DNA from: VRUE01 sp036379955
GTDB lineage: Bacteria > Actinomycetota > Thermoleophilia > Solirubrobacterales > 70-9
Direction: 5' to 3'
Assembly: GCA_036379955.1 (NCBI GenBank)
Contig: DASVFR010000037.1
Span: 37,445 to 101,444 of the forward strand
Length of the DNA: 64,000 nt
The first letter of the stretch is position 1. Each line of letters starts with the position of its first letter. The position numbers and the translations under genes are program-made. The notes below the pieces were generated by a model. It had not been told where the DNA came from and did not search any database. It saw only the letters and a list, made by a program, of their open reading frames with translations. Positions 24,606 through 33,010 of the stretch are shown piece after piece.

Positions 24606-25994
24606 GTGACGACCGATACGCCCACCGTGAATCCGGTGGGCTATCTCGAAACCGGCGTCCTATATTGCGACGACAATCTCCGACGTCTGACGCAGTTCCC
24701 CGCTGACTGCGTCGATCTGGTCTATCTCGACCCGCCGTTCTTTTCCAATCGCAACTACGAGGTTATCTGGGGTGATGAGGCGGAGGTCCGGTCCTTCGAG
24801 GATCGCTGGGAGGGTGGCATAGATCACTACGTCGAATGGATGTCACACCGACTTCGTGAGCTGCATCGAATCTTGAAGCCAACGGGCTCTCTCTACTTGC
24901 ACTGCGATTGGCACGCGAGCCATCATCTCCGGCTCCTGCTTGATGAAATTTTCGGCCCGCAAATGTTCAGAAACGAGATTGTGTGGCACTACCGCCGCTG
25001 GACCGGCGAGTCTCGATCCTTCTTGAAGATGCACGACACACTGTTCTTCTACACCAAGACAAAAGACTACGAGTTCAATCGCCAGTTCACTGACTACACG
25101 GAGGCTTCGGCGAAACGGAAGGAGAACTACCATACTCGGATTAAGGGGGATGAAGTCTTCGTGACTTCGGTCGACGAGCGGGGAGTAGCTGAGAACGATG
25201 TATGGCAGATTCCGCTAATCAATTCCCAGGCCAGAGAGCGGCTTGGCTACCCAACGCAAAAGCCCGAGGCGCTCCTTGAGCGCATCATTGCTGCCTCCAG
25301 CAATGAGGGAGGCATCGTCTTGGATCCTTTTGCGGGCTGTGGCACTACTCAGGTGGTAGCAGAGAGAATGCGTCGGCAGTGGATCGGCATCGACATCAGT
25401 CCTACGGCGGTCAACCTGATGCGTCGAAGGCTTCTGAAGGCGACTAATGGAGCAGTAGATATGCAGGTTATTGGCCTCCCAGTAACGGAGGTGGAGCTTG
25501 CGAAACTCAAGCCGTTCGAGTTCCAAAACTGGGTTATTCAGCGTGTCAACGGTACTCATTCCCCCAGACTTACTAACGACAAGGGCATTGACGGATTCTG
25601 GTTTATGACCCATGATCCGATCCAGGTAAAGCAGGGGAAGGTCGGCAGGAACGTTGTCGATAATTTCGAGACCGCGATTGAGCGTGCGAAGTGCGATATC
25701 GGTTACATCATCGGCCTTGACTTCACACGCGACGCAAGGAGTGAGGTAGCCCGTGTCAGGAGAGTCAAGGGTCTTGATATCAAGTTGATTCGGGTCCGAG
25801 ACCTAATTGGGGATCAGGAGAACGATCTTCGTACGCCGGACGTTCTAGCGAAGCTAGATCCAGCAAATCGGCCTAAAACATTCCTTGATATGCCACTGCC
25901 GGAGGGAAGAAAGAAGCGAGCACGCCCTTCGGTTAATGATCTGCTCGGTAAGAGCAAGCGATCTAGGAAAAAAGCTTCGCTGAAAAACGCGTAG
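24606..25994 (+). CDS. DNA methyltransferase (N4-cytosine/N6-adenine type) with nuclease-like C-terminal domain
   Basis: The 462-residue protein starts at GTG with AAGGAG 7 nt upstream. The catalytic motif IV is LVYLDPPFFSNRNYE (DPPF). Motif I comes late, as VLDPFAGCGTTQVV, so this is the beta arrangement. A C-terminal domain from about residue 310 reads LTNDKGIDGFWF, then PIQVKQ and VGRNVVDNFETAIERA. The D...QVK spacing fits a PD-(D/E)xK restriction-endonuclease-like fold of the kind fused to some methyltransferases. No separate restriction gene is present, so the protein may be self-contained or an orphan methylase. Confidence 0.82.
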   Translation: MTTDTPTVNPVGYLETGVLYCDDNLRRLTQFPADCVDLVYLDPPFFSNRNYEVIWGDEAEVRSFEDRWEGGIDHYVEWMSHRLRELHRILKPTGSLYLHCDWHASHHLRLLLDEIFGPQMFRNEIVWHYRRWTGESRSFLKMHDTLFFYTKTKDYEFNRQFTDYTEASAKRKENYHTRIKGDEVFVTSVDERGVAENDVWQIPLINSQARERLGYPTQKPEALLERIIAASSNEGGIVLDPFAGCGTTQVVAERMRRQWIGIDISPTAVNLMRRRLLKATNGAVDMQVIGLPVTEVELAKLKPFEFQNWVIQRVNGTHSPRLTNDKGIDGFWFMTHDPIQVKQGKVGRNVVDNFETAIERAKCDIGYIIGLDFTRDARSEVARVRRVKGLDIKLIRVRDLIGDQENDLRTPDVLAKLDPANRPKTFLDMPLPEGRKKRARPSVNDLLGKSKRSRKKASLKNA

Positions 25995-26096
25995 CTCGTA
26001 GCTGCTCGCAGGCTACCGTTGCCAACGCGCTTGAGCGGTGGCGCGAGCGATCTCTGATCGCTTTTTGAGGAAGAAATCGCTCGGATCTAGGGCGAT

Positions 26097-26116
26097 TTCA
26101 AACTGACCCACTACCC
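26097..26116 (-). repeat. Right terminal inverted repeat of the 3.08-kb element
   Basis: An exact reverse complement of 23038-23057, followed directly by the GGGCTC direct repeat. The preceding 100 bases after the methyltransferase stop are A/T-richer and hold two GCGATTTC/GAAATCGC-type inverted segments but no gene. Confidence 0.82.
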
Positions 26117-26173
26117 GGGCTCGTCTTGCAGCAGGCCAGCAACGCTGAGGCGTCGAGACTCGAAGCCGGGATG
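26117..26173 (-). pseudogene. 5' fragment of the split PIN (VapC) toxin gene
   Basis: Immediately after the antitoxin stop, the minus strand encodes the start of a PIN toxin in pieces of different frames: TSRLRV, LDASALLA and LLQDEPG. Two single-base deletions would explain the breaks. The normal order in a VapC is VLDASALLALLQDEPG. The fragment ends at the insertion point of the 3.08-kb element. Confidence 0.55.
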
Positions 26174-26362
26174 TCAGCCCTTGGCACGTCGCCGCTCGGC
26201 CTCTGCCCGCTCTTCTGCGCGGACCTCGGCTCGACGGTCGGCGATCAGCTCATCTGCCAGGCTCACCCTAGGGGCAACGTGCGCGAACATGCCGCGCATC
26301 TGCTCGGCCGCCTCGCGGCGACGCTTGACAACGGCTTCGTCTGCCTTGGTGGCGTGGGCCAT
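26174..26362 (-). CDS. Orphaned VapB-like antitoxin
   Basis: A 62-residue protein starting MAHATKADEAVVKRRREAAE, with a central VSLADELIADRRAE and a charged C-terminus. This pattern is typical of small actinobacterial VapB antitoxins. A GAGGGA ribosome-binding site lies just upstream of the ATG. Its toxin partner is interrupted and frameshifted, so the antitoxin is left without a functional target at this locus. Confidence 0.65.
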   Translation of the reverse strand: MAHATKADEAVVKRRREAAEQMRGMFAHVAPRVSLADELIADRRAEVRAEERAEAERRRAKG

Positions 26363-26443
26363 TCCCTCATGGTATCGGCCGGGGTCGAAGCGACCTCAAT
26401 CCGGGGCCCCTGGGGCAACATGCCATTTGCGTCGGCTCTGGCC

Positions 26444-27178
26444 CTAGATGAGGATCTCGCGTGAGATCACGGTGCGGCGCACCTGTTGGCGCAGGAACCA
26501 CTTGGCGCGGATCGTGGCGCTGTTGTAGGCCGCGTCTAGCGAGCCGCTGCGGCCGATGAAGTAGGGCAGCGCCGCGAACGGCCGAAACGGGTTGCCGGCG
26601 GCGAGGGCGGCGAGCATGCGGCGCGCGGCGACGACCTCGAACCGCATTCCCGTCCTCTCGTCCATCTCGGGGCCCATCGCGGTGAAGTACTCGTGGAAGA
26701 CGGCGCGGGAGGCCCCGAAGAACCTGCTGTCCATGTGGTCGAGAGTTGGGACGATCGCGCCGCATACGCCGGCGGTCCGCTCGAGCCGGGGCAGGCACGC
26801 CTCGACGTTCTCGACGAAGAGCCTGCCGGTGCACTTGAAGATCCACTCGACCCGCTGGGCGAGCTCGGAGCCGGCGAAGTCGTCGATCAGCTCCGCCTCG
26901 CCGGCGCTCTTGCCGCCCGCCTCCGAGCCACGGCTCTCGCAGGCGAGGACGTGCACCTCGCGACCCGCCTGCCGACCGGCGTCGGCGAAGACGGAGGTGG
27001 GCCATCCCGAGTTCTCGGCGACGGCGATCTCCCAGCTAGGCGGCAGGGCCCGGCACCAGCGGCCGAGCGCGTCGAGGTATTCGGCCTCGCGCGCCTGCGG
27101 GTCGCGAACGGACAGGGCCGGGGTCTCGGGGTCGGGCGCGACGGTGGCGGTGAGCAGCAGCGCGCAGCTGGCGTTCAT
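26444..27178 (-). CDS. Protein of unknown function in the polysaccharide locus
   Basis: A 244-residue soluble protein. No motif I can name with certainty. It begins with a beta-strand (CALLLTATVAPD), has WEIAVAENSGWP early and VEWIFKCTGRLFVEN centrally, and ends FLRQQVRRTVISREIL. The alternation of strands and the ENSG and KCTGRLFVEN segments recall glycosyltransferases of the GT-A type acting without a DxD, but the match is weak. It sits 9 nt downstream of a GT2 gene and runs in the same direction, so a role in glycan synthesis is likely. Confidence 0.6.
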   Translation of the reverse strand: MNASCALLLTATVAPDPETPALSVRDPQAREAEYLDALGRWCRALPPSWEIAVAENSGWPTSVFADAGRQAGREVHVLACESRGSEAGGKSAGEAELIDDFAGSELAQRVEWIFKCTGRLFVENVEACLPRLERTAGVCGAIVPTLDHMDSRFFGASRAVFHEYFTAMGPEMDERTGMRFEVVAARRMLAALAAGNPFRPFAALPYFIGRSGSLDAAYNSATIRAKWFLRQQVRRTVISREILI

Positions 27179-27187
27179 CTCTTGACC

Positions 27188-28120
27188 CTAGAGGCTGTGG
27201 CGCCGTCGCCTGAGCGCGAGCGCCTGTCGCGCCGATAGGTCGGTCAGCCCGCTCTCGGCGTGCTCGCGCCGCGCCGCGCCCTTGGCCGCCCGCCAGCCCC
27301 TCCAGCGGCCGCGGACGCCGCGCAGGGTGCGGTCCTGCAGGAGCTGGCCCGCGCAGATCGCCGTCTCGACCAGCAGCGCTCGGGCGAGGAGCGCCGGTCG
27401 CCGGCCGAATCCGTACCGGCGCAGCATGTAGCCGCGGCTCCAGCCGGTCATCTCGTACTTGGCGGCCGATCTGGCGCCCATCGTCTCCGAGTAGGCGTGG
27501 ACGCCGCGCGCCAATGGGGCGAGCCGGCAGCGGGCGCCCTCGCGTCGCAGGCGCAGCGCCAAGTCGAGGTCCTCGTAATAGAGGAACATCCGCTCGTCGA
27601 AGCCGCCGACGCGCTCGAAGGCCACGCGCCGGAAGAGCGCCGCGCCGCCGGTCGGCCCAAGTGGGTCCACCGCGTCGGCCAGGGCCTCGACCGGCTCGCC
27701 GTTGAGGTAATCGAAGCCCAGCAGGGTGCGGTCGGCGATCACCCCGGCGGAGTCGATGCGGCCGGGGTCGCGTTCGCTGAGCAGGACGGCGGCGACCATC
27801 TCGACGTCCTCGTCGAGGACGTCGAGCAGCCCGGCGACGAATCCCGGCTCGACCGTGACGTCGTCGTTGAGGAAGACGATCGGGTCACCGGGCCCCTCGC
27901 GGACCGCCCGGTTGAGGGCCCTGCCGAAGCCCAGGTTCTCCCCGAAGTCGACCGTGCTCACCCAGGGGAAGCGCTCGCGGGCGAGGACCCCGGCGGCGTC
28001 CTCGCCGCTGTTGTCGGCGATCACGACGTCGGGCCTCGGCTCCTGCTCGGCCAATGCCGCCAGGGTTCGCGCCAGCCGCTCGCCGGCGCGCAGCGTGGGG
28101 ATGTAGACGGTGGGCTTCAC
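27188..28120 (-). CDS. GT2 glycosyltransferase (rhamnosyltransferase-like)
   Basis: A 310-residue protein with the family-2 hallmarks: TVYIPTLRAGERL, VIADNSGEDAAG, FGENLGFGRALNRAV, VFLNDDVTVEPG (DD-x-V metal-binding motif) and GGFDERMFLYYEDLDLALRL. The ED motif supplies the catalytic base. The NLGFGRALNRA and FLYYEDLD segments place it with rhamnosyltransferase-type enzymes, consistent with the dTDP-rhamnose genes nearby. It abuts the GT4 gene with no gap. Confidence 0.85.
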   Translation of the reverse strand: MKPTVYIPTLRAGERLARTLAALAEQEPRPDVVIADNSGEDAAGVLARERFPWVSTVDFGENLGFGRALNRAVREGPGDPIVFLNDDVTVEPGFVAGLLDVLDEDVEMVAAVLLSERDPGRIDSAGVIADRTLLGFDYLNGEPVEALADAVDPLGPTGGAALFRRVAFERVGGFDERMFLYYEDLDLALRLRREGARCRLAPLARGVHAYSETMGARSAAKYEMTGWSRGYMLRRYGFGRRPALLARALLVETAICAGQLLQDRTLRGVRGRWRGWRAAKGAARREHAESGLTDLSARQALALRRRRHSL

Positions 28121-29260
28121 TCAGCGGTCCAGCTCGAAGGCGGCTCGGACCTGCTCGACGAAGCGATCGCCGTGGACCTCCTCGGCGTAGCGCCGCAGGT
28201 TCTCCTCGTAGCGCGCCGGAGCGCCGGGGTCGAGGGCCAGCTCCAGGATTGCGTCCCGGATCGCGGCTGGATCGTCGGGGTCGGGAGTGAGGCCGAGGCC
28301 GTATCGCTCGACGATCCTGCCGGCGACGTTGTCGTTGCCGATCACGACCGGCGTGCGGGCGCCGGCGGCCTCGATCAGCACCCTGGAGCCGGGCGCCTCC
28401 TTCCAGCCAAAGGAGAGCAGCGCGCAGCGCGCGCCTCCCATCGCCTCCATCGCGGCCGCGTAGGGAACCCTCGTCAGGTCGGTCTCGACCTTCACCCCGG
28501 CTTCGCGCAGCGCCGCCAGCTCGCGCTCGAGCTGCTCGCGGTACTCGGGAACCGGCGAGCCGTAGATCGTCAGCGGCAGCCCCTCGCAGCCCTCGGCGAG
28601 CGCGGCCGCGAGGCGGTCGATGCCCTTGCGCCGGTCGATCGAGCCGAAGAGGAAGCAGCCCGAGCGCTCCTCGGGCCGGCGGCGAGGGGGCTCGACCTCG
28701 AGGCGCGGCTCGGCCAGCCAGCGGGCCGGCGCCCCGCGCCTGCGCTGCCAGCGAGCGACCGCGGCCTGGTCGAGGCCGAAGACCGCGTACGCGTCACGGC
28801 GCCGCCGCCAGCGGGCAAGGCTGAGCTCCTTGAAGGCGGCTCGGGCCCGCTCCTTCGGGCTCAGCGGCAGCCCGTAGCTCCCCGGCAGCTGCGCCTTGGC
28901 GAACATGACGAAGGCGCTGACCCGGCAATCGAAGCGAGGCGCCGAGGCCAGCCAGCGCAGGATCGGATCGGCGAAGAGGATGATCGCCTGGTCGGGCCGG
29001 CTGGCCGCGATCGACTCGCGCAGGAGCTCGATCTCGCGTTTGGCCAGCGTCGCCTTGTCGAGGCCCTCTCCCGCGCCCGGCCGCGGCCGCGGCTCGCCCA
29101 GCGAGTGGGTCGTGACGCCGAGGTCGGAGCCGAGCTCGGCGAGGACGGGCTCTGGGGCCGCGACTACGACCTCGGCGCGCGGTGCCAGCGCCTCGGCGAA
29201 AGCGCGGGCGTAGAAGTTGTGGTGGCCGCCCGCGTTCCACTCGAAGAGGCAGATCCTCAT
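28121..29260 (-). CDS. GT4-family glycosyltransferase
   Basis: A 379-residue GT-B protein. The N-terminal domain starts MRICLFEWNAGGHHNFYARA, with the Gly-Gly-His loop of GT4 enzymes. The C-terminal domain has SIDRRKGIDRLAAAL for the donor site, a long Rossmann segment and KEAPGSRVLIEAAGARTPVV, corresponding to the E-x7-E motif. It would transfer a sugar from a nucleotide donor to the growing lipid-linked glycan in the cytoplasm. The ATG overlaps the flippase stop by 4 nt. Confidence 0.83.
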   Translation of the reverse strand: MRICLFEWNAGGHHNFYARAFAEALAPRAEVVVAAPEPVLAELGSDLGVTTHSLGEPRPRPGAGEGLDKATLAKREIELLRESIAASRPDQAIILFADPILRWLASAPRFDCRVSAFVMFAKAQLPGSYGLPLSPKERARAAFKELSLARWRRRRDAYAVFGLDQAAVARWQRRRGAPARWLAEPRLEVEPPRRRPEERSGCFLFGSIDRRKGIDRLAAALAEGCEGLPLTIYGSPVPEYREQLERELAALREAGVKVETDLTRVPYAAAMEAMGGARCALLSFGWKEAPGSRVLIEAAGARTPVVIGNDNVAGRIVERYGLGLTPDPDDPAAIRDAILELALDPGAPARYEENLRRYAEEVHGDRFVEQVRAAFELDR

Positions 29261-30753
29261 GCCGGCGCTGCCCGGCGCCGGAGCAGGGGCCGGATGGTGT
29301 CGAGGATGCGCGCCACGTCGGCCCGGGAGAATATGAGCTCGAGGGGCAGCCAGACCGCGCATACGAGGACGAGGGAGAGCAGGAGCCCGGCGAGGTCGTC
29401 GGCGGGGTTCAGGAGCTGGGGGACGAGAGCGGCGAGCGCCGCGATGCAGCTCGCCTTCGCGACGGCGAGGAGCGAGCGCCTCACCGTCGGCCGGGCGCCG
29501 AGCGTCAGCGCCGCGAGGCCGACCACGGTGGAGGCGGTGATCGCCAGGCCGACGCCGGCCTCTCCCATCGGCGCCGTCAGCAGCGCCGCGAGGGCGAGCA
29601 GCACCGCCGATTCGCAGATCGCCGAGCCGAGCGGGAAGTTGGCCTCGCCCTCGGCCATGAAGGAGCCGATCATCGTCGCGCAGGCGCTGGCGGTCAGCAT
29701 CATGCCGAGCGAGCCGACGAGGACGACGTCCGCGGTCGGCATCCATTCCTCGCCCAGGACAACCGCGATCAGCGGCTGCGCCGCGCCGGCGACCAGCGCC
29801 AGCGGCAGCCCGGCGACGATCGCCGTGTAGGCGACGATCTGGGCCGTGCGCCGGGGCCGAAGCTCGGGTTCGCGCGAGAGAGCGGGGAAGGAGACCCGGG
29901 AGACGGCGGAGGTGAGGGCGACCGGGAAGGAGAAGAGGCGCTTCGCCATCGCGTAGTAGCCGGCCACCGGCGCCCCGCCGATCGCGGCGACGATGCCGAC
30001 GAAGCCCAGTTCGCGCAGCAGGTAGATCCCCTGCAGGACGCTGATCCGCACGCCGAACCCGATCAGCGGCCGCACGGGCCCGAGGCGGAGACGGGCGCGG
30101 CGGACGAAGGGCTGGATCGCCCAGGCGGCGGCGACGCCGGCGACCGCCCCCGCCGGCACCGCGCCGGCCAAGCTGAAGGCGCCCAAACCGGCGACCGCCG
30201 CGAGCAGCGCGAAGGCGTTGAACACCAGCGTTTCGGCGGTCTCGACCATGGCGACGCGGCCGAAGGCGAGGCGGCGCTCCATCAGCACCATCGGCATCGC
30301 CCGCGCCGCGTAGAGCGGCATCGCCAGGGCGGCGACCGCGATCGTCCGCAGCGCTTCGCTGTCGCCGCCGGCGGCGGGCACGATCGCGAACGCGGCCAGG
30401 ACCAGCAGCGCGCTCAGCGCCGTCGCGAAGGCGAGCATCGCCCCGCTCACCGCCGACTGGACATCCGGTGAGGGGTCCTCCTCGCGTCGCACCAGCGCCG
30501 CCGGCAACCCCAGCTCGGCCGCGCGCTGGCCGACCATCTGCACGGCGAGGGCGATCGCGAAGAGGCCGTAGTCCGCGGGCGTCAGCAGGCGCGCGAGGAC
30601 GACGGTGACGCCGGCGGTGAGCAGCTGCAGCCCCAGGGTGCGGCCGACGAGGACTCCCACTCCGCGGGCGGCGACCGCGCCGAGGGCGGGCTCGGCGGGC
30701 TGCGCGGCCTCGAACCGCTCCGCTTCCTCGAACCGCTCCTCCCCGTTCGGCAC
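29257..30753 (-). CDS. Wzx-like polysaccharide flippase
   Basis: A 498-residue membrane protein with about 14 predicted helices, the size and pattern of MVF/MOP-family O-unit flippases. The first helices contain VGRTLGLQLLTAGVTVVLARLLTPADYGLFA, a strong signature of polysaccharide transporters. It would move the lipid-linked repeat unit to the outer face for the polymerase. It is followed by GT4 and preceded by the polymerase gene, a typical Wzx/Wzy arrangement. Confidence 0.87.
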   Translation of the reverse strand: MPNGEERFEEAERFEAAQPAEPALGAVAARGVGVLVGRTLGLQLLTAGVTVVLARLLTPADYGLFAIALAVQMVGQRAAELGLPAALVRREEDPSPDVQSAVSGAMLAFATALSALLVLAAFAIVPAAGGDSEALRTIAVAALAMPLYAARAMPMVLMERRLAFGRVAMVETAETLVFNAFALLAAVAGLGAFSLAGAVPAGAVAGVAAAWAIQPFVRRARLRLGPVRPLIGFGVRISVLQGIYLLRELGFVGIVAAIGGAPVAGYYAMAKRLFSFPVALTSAVSRVSFPALSREPELRPRRTAQIVAYTAIVAGLPLALVAGAAQPLIAVVLGEEWMPTADVVLVGSLGMMLTASACATMIGSFMAEGEANFPLGSAICESAVLLALAALLTAPMGEAGVGLAITASTVVGLAALTLGARPTVRRSLLAVAKASCIAALAALVPQLLNPADDLAGLLLSLVLVCAVWLPLELIFSRADVARILDTIRPLLRRRAAPA

Positions 30754-30763
30754 CTAGTGGCCT

Positions 30764-33010
30764 CTAGAGCAGGCCGGCCGGGGGCTGGATGTCGAAGATT
30801 CTCAGCAGGGGGGCGCCGGGGGCTTCGGGGACGACCTCGAAGAGCGAGGGGGCGCCGAGGTAGGAGCCCTGCAGGAATATGCGGCTGGCGGGGATGTCGC
30901 CCGGCTCGTCGATGTCGCGCTGGTAGTTGAAGCCGCCGTACCCTTCCTCGCCGGCGATCACCTTGAGGTTGGAGTGCTTCTCTCCCGGGTCGCGCTCGAC
31001 GACGAGGATGTCGGGCTTGGGGGTCGCGACTTTGCCGTTGGGATAGGTCTTGCCGGCAAGTTCTCCTATGCCCAGCGACCATTCGTTCGGCTTCGCGCCG
31101 CGGAAGGGCAGGACCGTGCCGAAGGCTTGGGCCCGGAAGCCCGACTCGCCGGAGAGGATGCTGAGGCGCGCTCTGGAAGTGCTGAGACCGCGGTCGACCA
31201 GGAAGAGGTCGGCGCGCGGCGGGTCGTAGGAGGCGATTTCGTAGGTCCTGGTGATCCCGGGGCCGGGAGCGCCGAGCGTGCGGGAGAAGGCCTTGATCCG
31301 GGCGCCGTTGTCGCTGCGGCGTACCGTGACGAAGATCTTGCTCCGGCTCTGCTGGATTTCGAAGATCGCCGGGATCGCCATCGGCAGCCATGAGCCGACG
31401 TCGTAGTAGGTCTTCCCCGGCAGGCCCGAGGAGCGGAAGGTCGTCGAACGCGTCCGGCGGCTGACCGGGTCGAAGACGTGCAGGTGGACCGTGCGCCCGT
31501 GGCGGTTGACCCAGTAGACCTGGGTGTTGTCGGAGCCCCTGCCGCTGTCGGTGAAGACCGCTTGGGCGTGGGCAACCGAGCGCGGCAGGGGCATGGTCTT
31601 GACCAGCGGGAAGGGTTCGGGAAGCGTGCTCTGGATCGCCAGGCCGGCGATCAGCACGACCGCGATCCCGACCAGCCCGCAGACGATCGTCGCCCGGGCG
31701 CCGAAGCGGCGCGGGCCGGAGGGCTCGGGAGCCGTCGCCTCCGCGGGCGGGGGAGGGGGCGCCGCCGCTGCCGATCCGCGCTGCCGCATGTGCCGGATCT
31801 TCCCCCAAGCGGTCCCGACGATGCCGGGCGGGGCATGCGGGTCCTCGACGAAGGCGCCGAAGACGAGCAGCCCGGGGGCGACGATCAGCCAGTCGATCTG
31901 CTGGGTCCAAAGGTTGGTGTATAGGCCGAAGAGGGCGATGAAGGTGAGGTAGGCCGAGACCATGCACCAGCGGAAGGAGCGGGTGCGGGCCGCCGCGCCG
32001 TAGGCCCCGGCGGCCAGGGCCCCGGCGGCGGCGACCCCCGGCACCAGCAGCGCGAACCCCCCGTCGGCCCAGAAGGAGCCGGCGATCGTGCTCGTCACCC
32101 AGGGAGGGGTCAGTTCGCCAGAGACGTCGCCGATGTGCTGTGCGCTGGGGACGAACCGGTCGAGCGCGGCCGCGTCGAACGCGCCGTGGGCGAAGGGAGC
32201 CGCGGTCGGGTAGTGGTGGACGATGCCTTCGAGGGCGAGGAAGTTGGTGGTGAGGATCAGGTAGACGGGGATCAGCGGCTTGAGGAAGAACGGCAGCGGC
32301 GGCAGCACTTCGCTGAACAGTTCGGCCTCGAAGGGGGTGGTCGGGTGCTGGTAGGTGCGCAGATAGAAGCCGGCGACGATCGCCAGGAAGGCGACCAGGC
32401 CGCCGGCGGTGATCAGGTAGGGGCTGGGTCGTCCCCAGTAGAGCCAGCGGGCGATGATCACGACGATGATCGGCAGGACGACGTTGCCGCGCCCTGCCTG
32501 CAGGGCGAAGGCCCCGAGGGCGAGGACCGAGAGCCCGAGCTCGAAGCGGGACTCGCGGCCGAACGGGTTGCGTGCCCGCGTCATCGCGACGATGACGGCG
32601 ATCGTCAGCAGGTCGGTGAGCAGGATCGTCGGCCCGCCCTCCGAGAACCGCGCTTCGTCGATGCTGCCGCTGAGCAGCGGCGGCCGCCCGGCGCGGGCGA
32701 ACTGGTAGGCGACGGCGAGCAGGCCGACCCCGATCAGCACGAGCAGCGCCCTGCGAAAGGTCCGCTCAGGGATGCGGATCCCCGACCGCAGCTTGGAGTC
32801 CGGCGTCGCCATCGCCGCGATCCCCTCGCCGATCAGCCCGCCGGCGATGAAGGCGAGGGGCACGGCGACGACGACCGCGACCATCACGGTCGACCAGGGG
32901 CCCTGGGCGTGCAGGATGTGGATCTGGGCGAGGAGCGCGGTCAGCGCCCAGACGAGCGGGAAGAGGAGCAGCGGCGAGAGCACCGAGGCGTTGAGGCGCC
33001 GCAGCGTCAC
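30764..33010 (-). CDS. Wzy-like polymerase fused to an extracytoplasmic domain
   Basis: A 748-residue protein. Residues 1-390 form a polytopic membrane region of about 12 helices, with a large loop near residues 215-300 (FYLRTYQHPTTPFE ... VPSAQHIGDVSGELTPPWV) like the O-antigen polymerase family. A Pro-rich linker (AAAAPPPPPAEATAPEP) and a further helix near 440-460 lead to a 290-residue beta-rich tail with repeated strand patterns. This extension is not found in ordinary Wzy proteins. It could bind or measure the polymer, but nothing proves this. It overlaps the GT2 gene upstream by 4 nt. Confidence 0.7.
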   Translation of the reverse strand: MTLRRLNASVLSPLLLFPLVWALTALLAQIHILHAQGPWSTVMVAVVVAVPLAFIAGGLIGEGIAAMATPDSKLRSGIRIPERTFRRALLVLIGVGLLAVAYQFARAGRPPLLSGSIDEARFSEGGPTILLTDLLTIAVIVAMTRARNPFGRESRFELGLSVLALGAFALQAGRGNVVLPIIVVIIARWLYWGRPSPYLITAGGLVAFLAIVAGFYLRTYQHPTTPFEAELFSEVLPPLPFFLKPLIPVYLILTTNFLALEGIVHHYPTAAPFAHGAFDAAALDRFVPSAQHIGDVSGELTPPWVTSTIAGSFWADGGFALLVPGVAAAGALAAGAYGAAARTRSFRWCMVSAYLTFIALFGLYTNLWTQQIDWLIVAPGLLVFGAFVEDPHAPPGIVGTAWGKIRHMRQRGSAAAAPPPPPAEATAPEPSGPRRFGARATIVCGLVGIAVVLIAGLAIQSTLPEPFPLVKTMPLPRSVAHAQAVFTDSGRGSDNTQVYWVNRHGRTVHLHVFDPVSRRTRSTTFRSSGLPGKTYYDVGSWLPMAIPAIFEIQQSRSKIFVTVRRSDNGARIKAFSRTLGAPGPGITRTYEIASYDPPRADLFLVDRGLSTSRARLSILSGESGFRAQAFGTVLPFRGAKPNEWSLGIGELAGKTYPNGKVATPKPDILVVERDPGEKHSNLKVIAGEEGYGGFNYQRDIDEPGDIPASRIFLQGSYLGAPSLFEVVPEAPGAPLLRIFDIQPPAGLL

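Larger units (their letters stand above)
23038..26116. mobile_element. 3.08-kb inserted element with 20-bp perfect terminal inverted repeats
   Basis: The 20-nt sequence at 23038-23057 recurs as an exact reverse complement at 26097-26116. A 6-bp direct repeat GGGCTC (23032-23037 and 26117-26122) flanks it, consistent with a target duplication. It splits a PIN toxin gene. Base composition inside is clearly more A/T-rich than its surroundings, which suggests recent arrival. Cargo from left to right is a small broken HTH-like gene, an antitoxin-like/GNAT pair, a transposase C-terminal remnant and a DNA methyltransferase with a nuclease-like tail. There is no intact transposase, so it is probably a non-autonomous or decayed element. 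Confidence 0.75.

Noticed and set aside
24606..25994. Complete type II or III restriction-modification locus
   Set aside because: No res or separate endonuclease gene is adjacent. The only nuclease-like feature is the tail of the methyltransferase.
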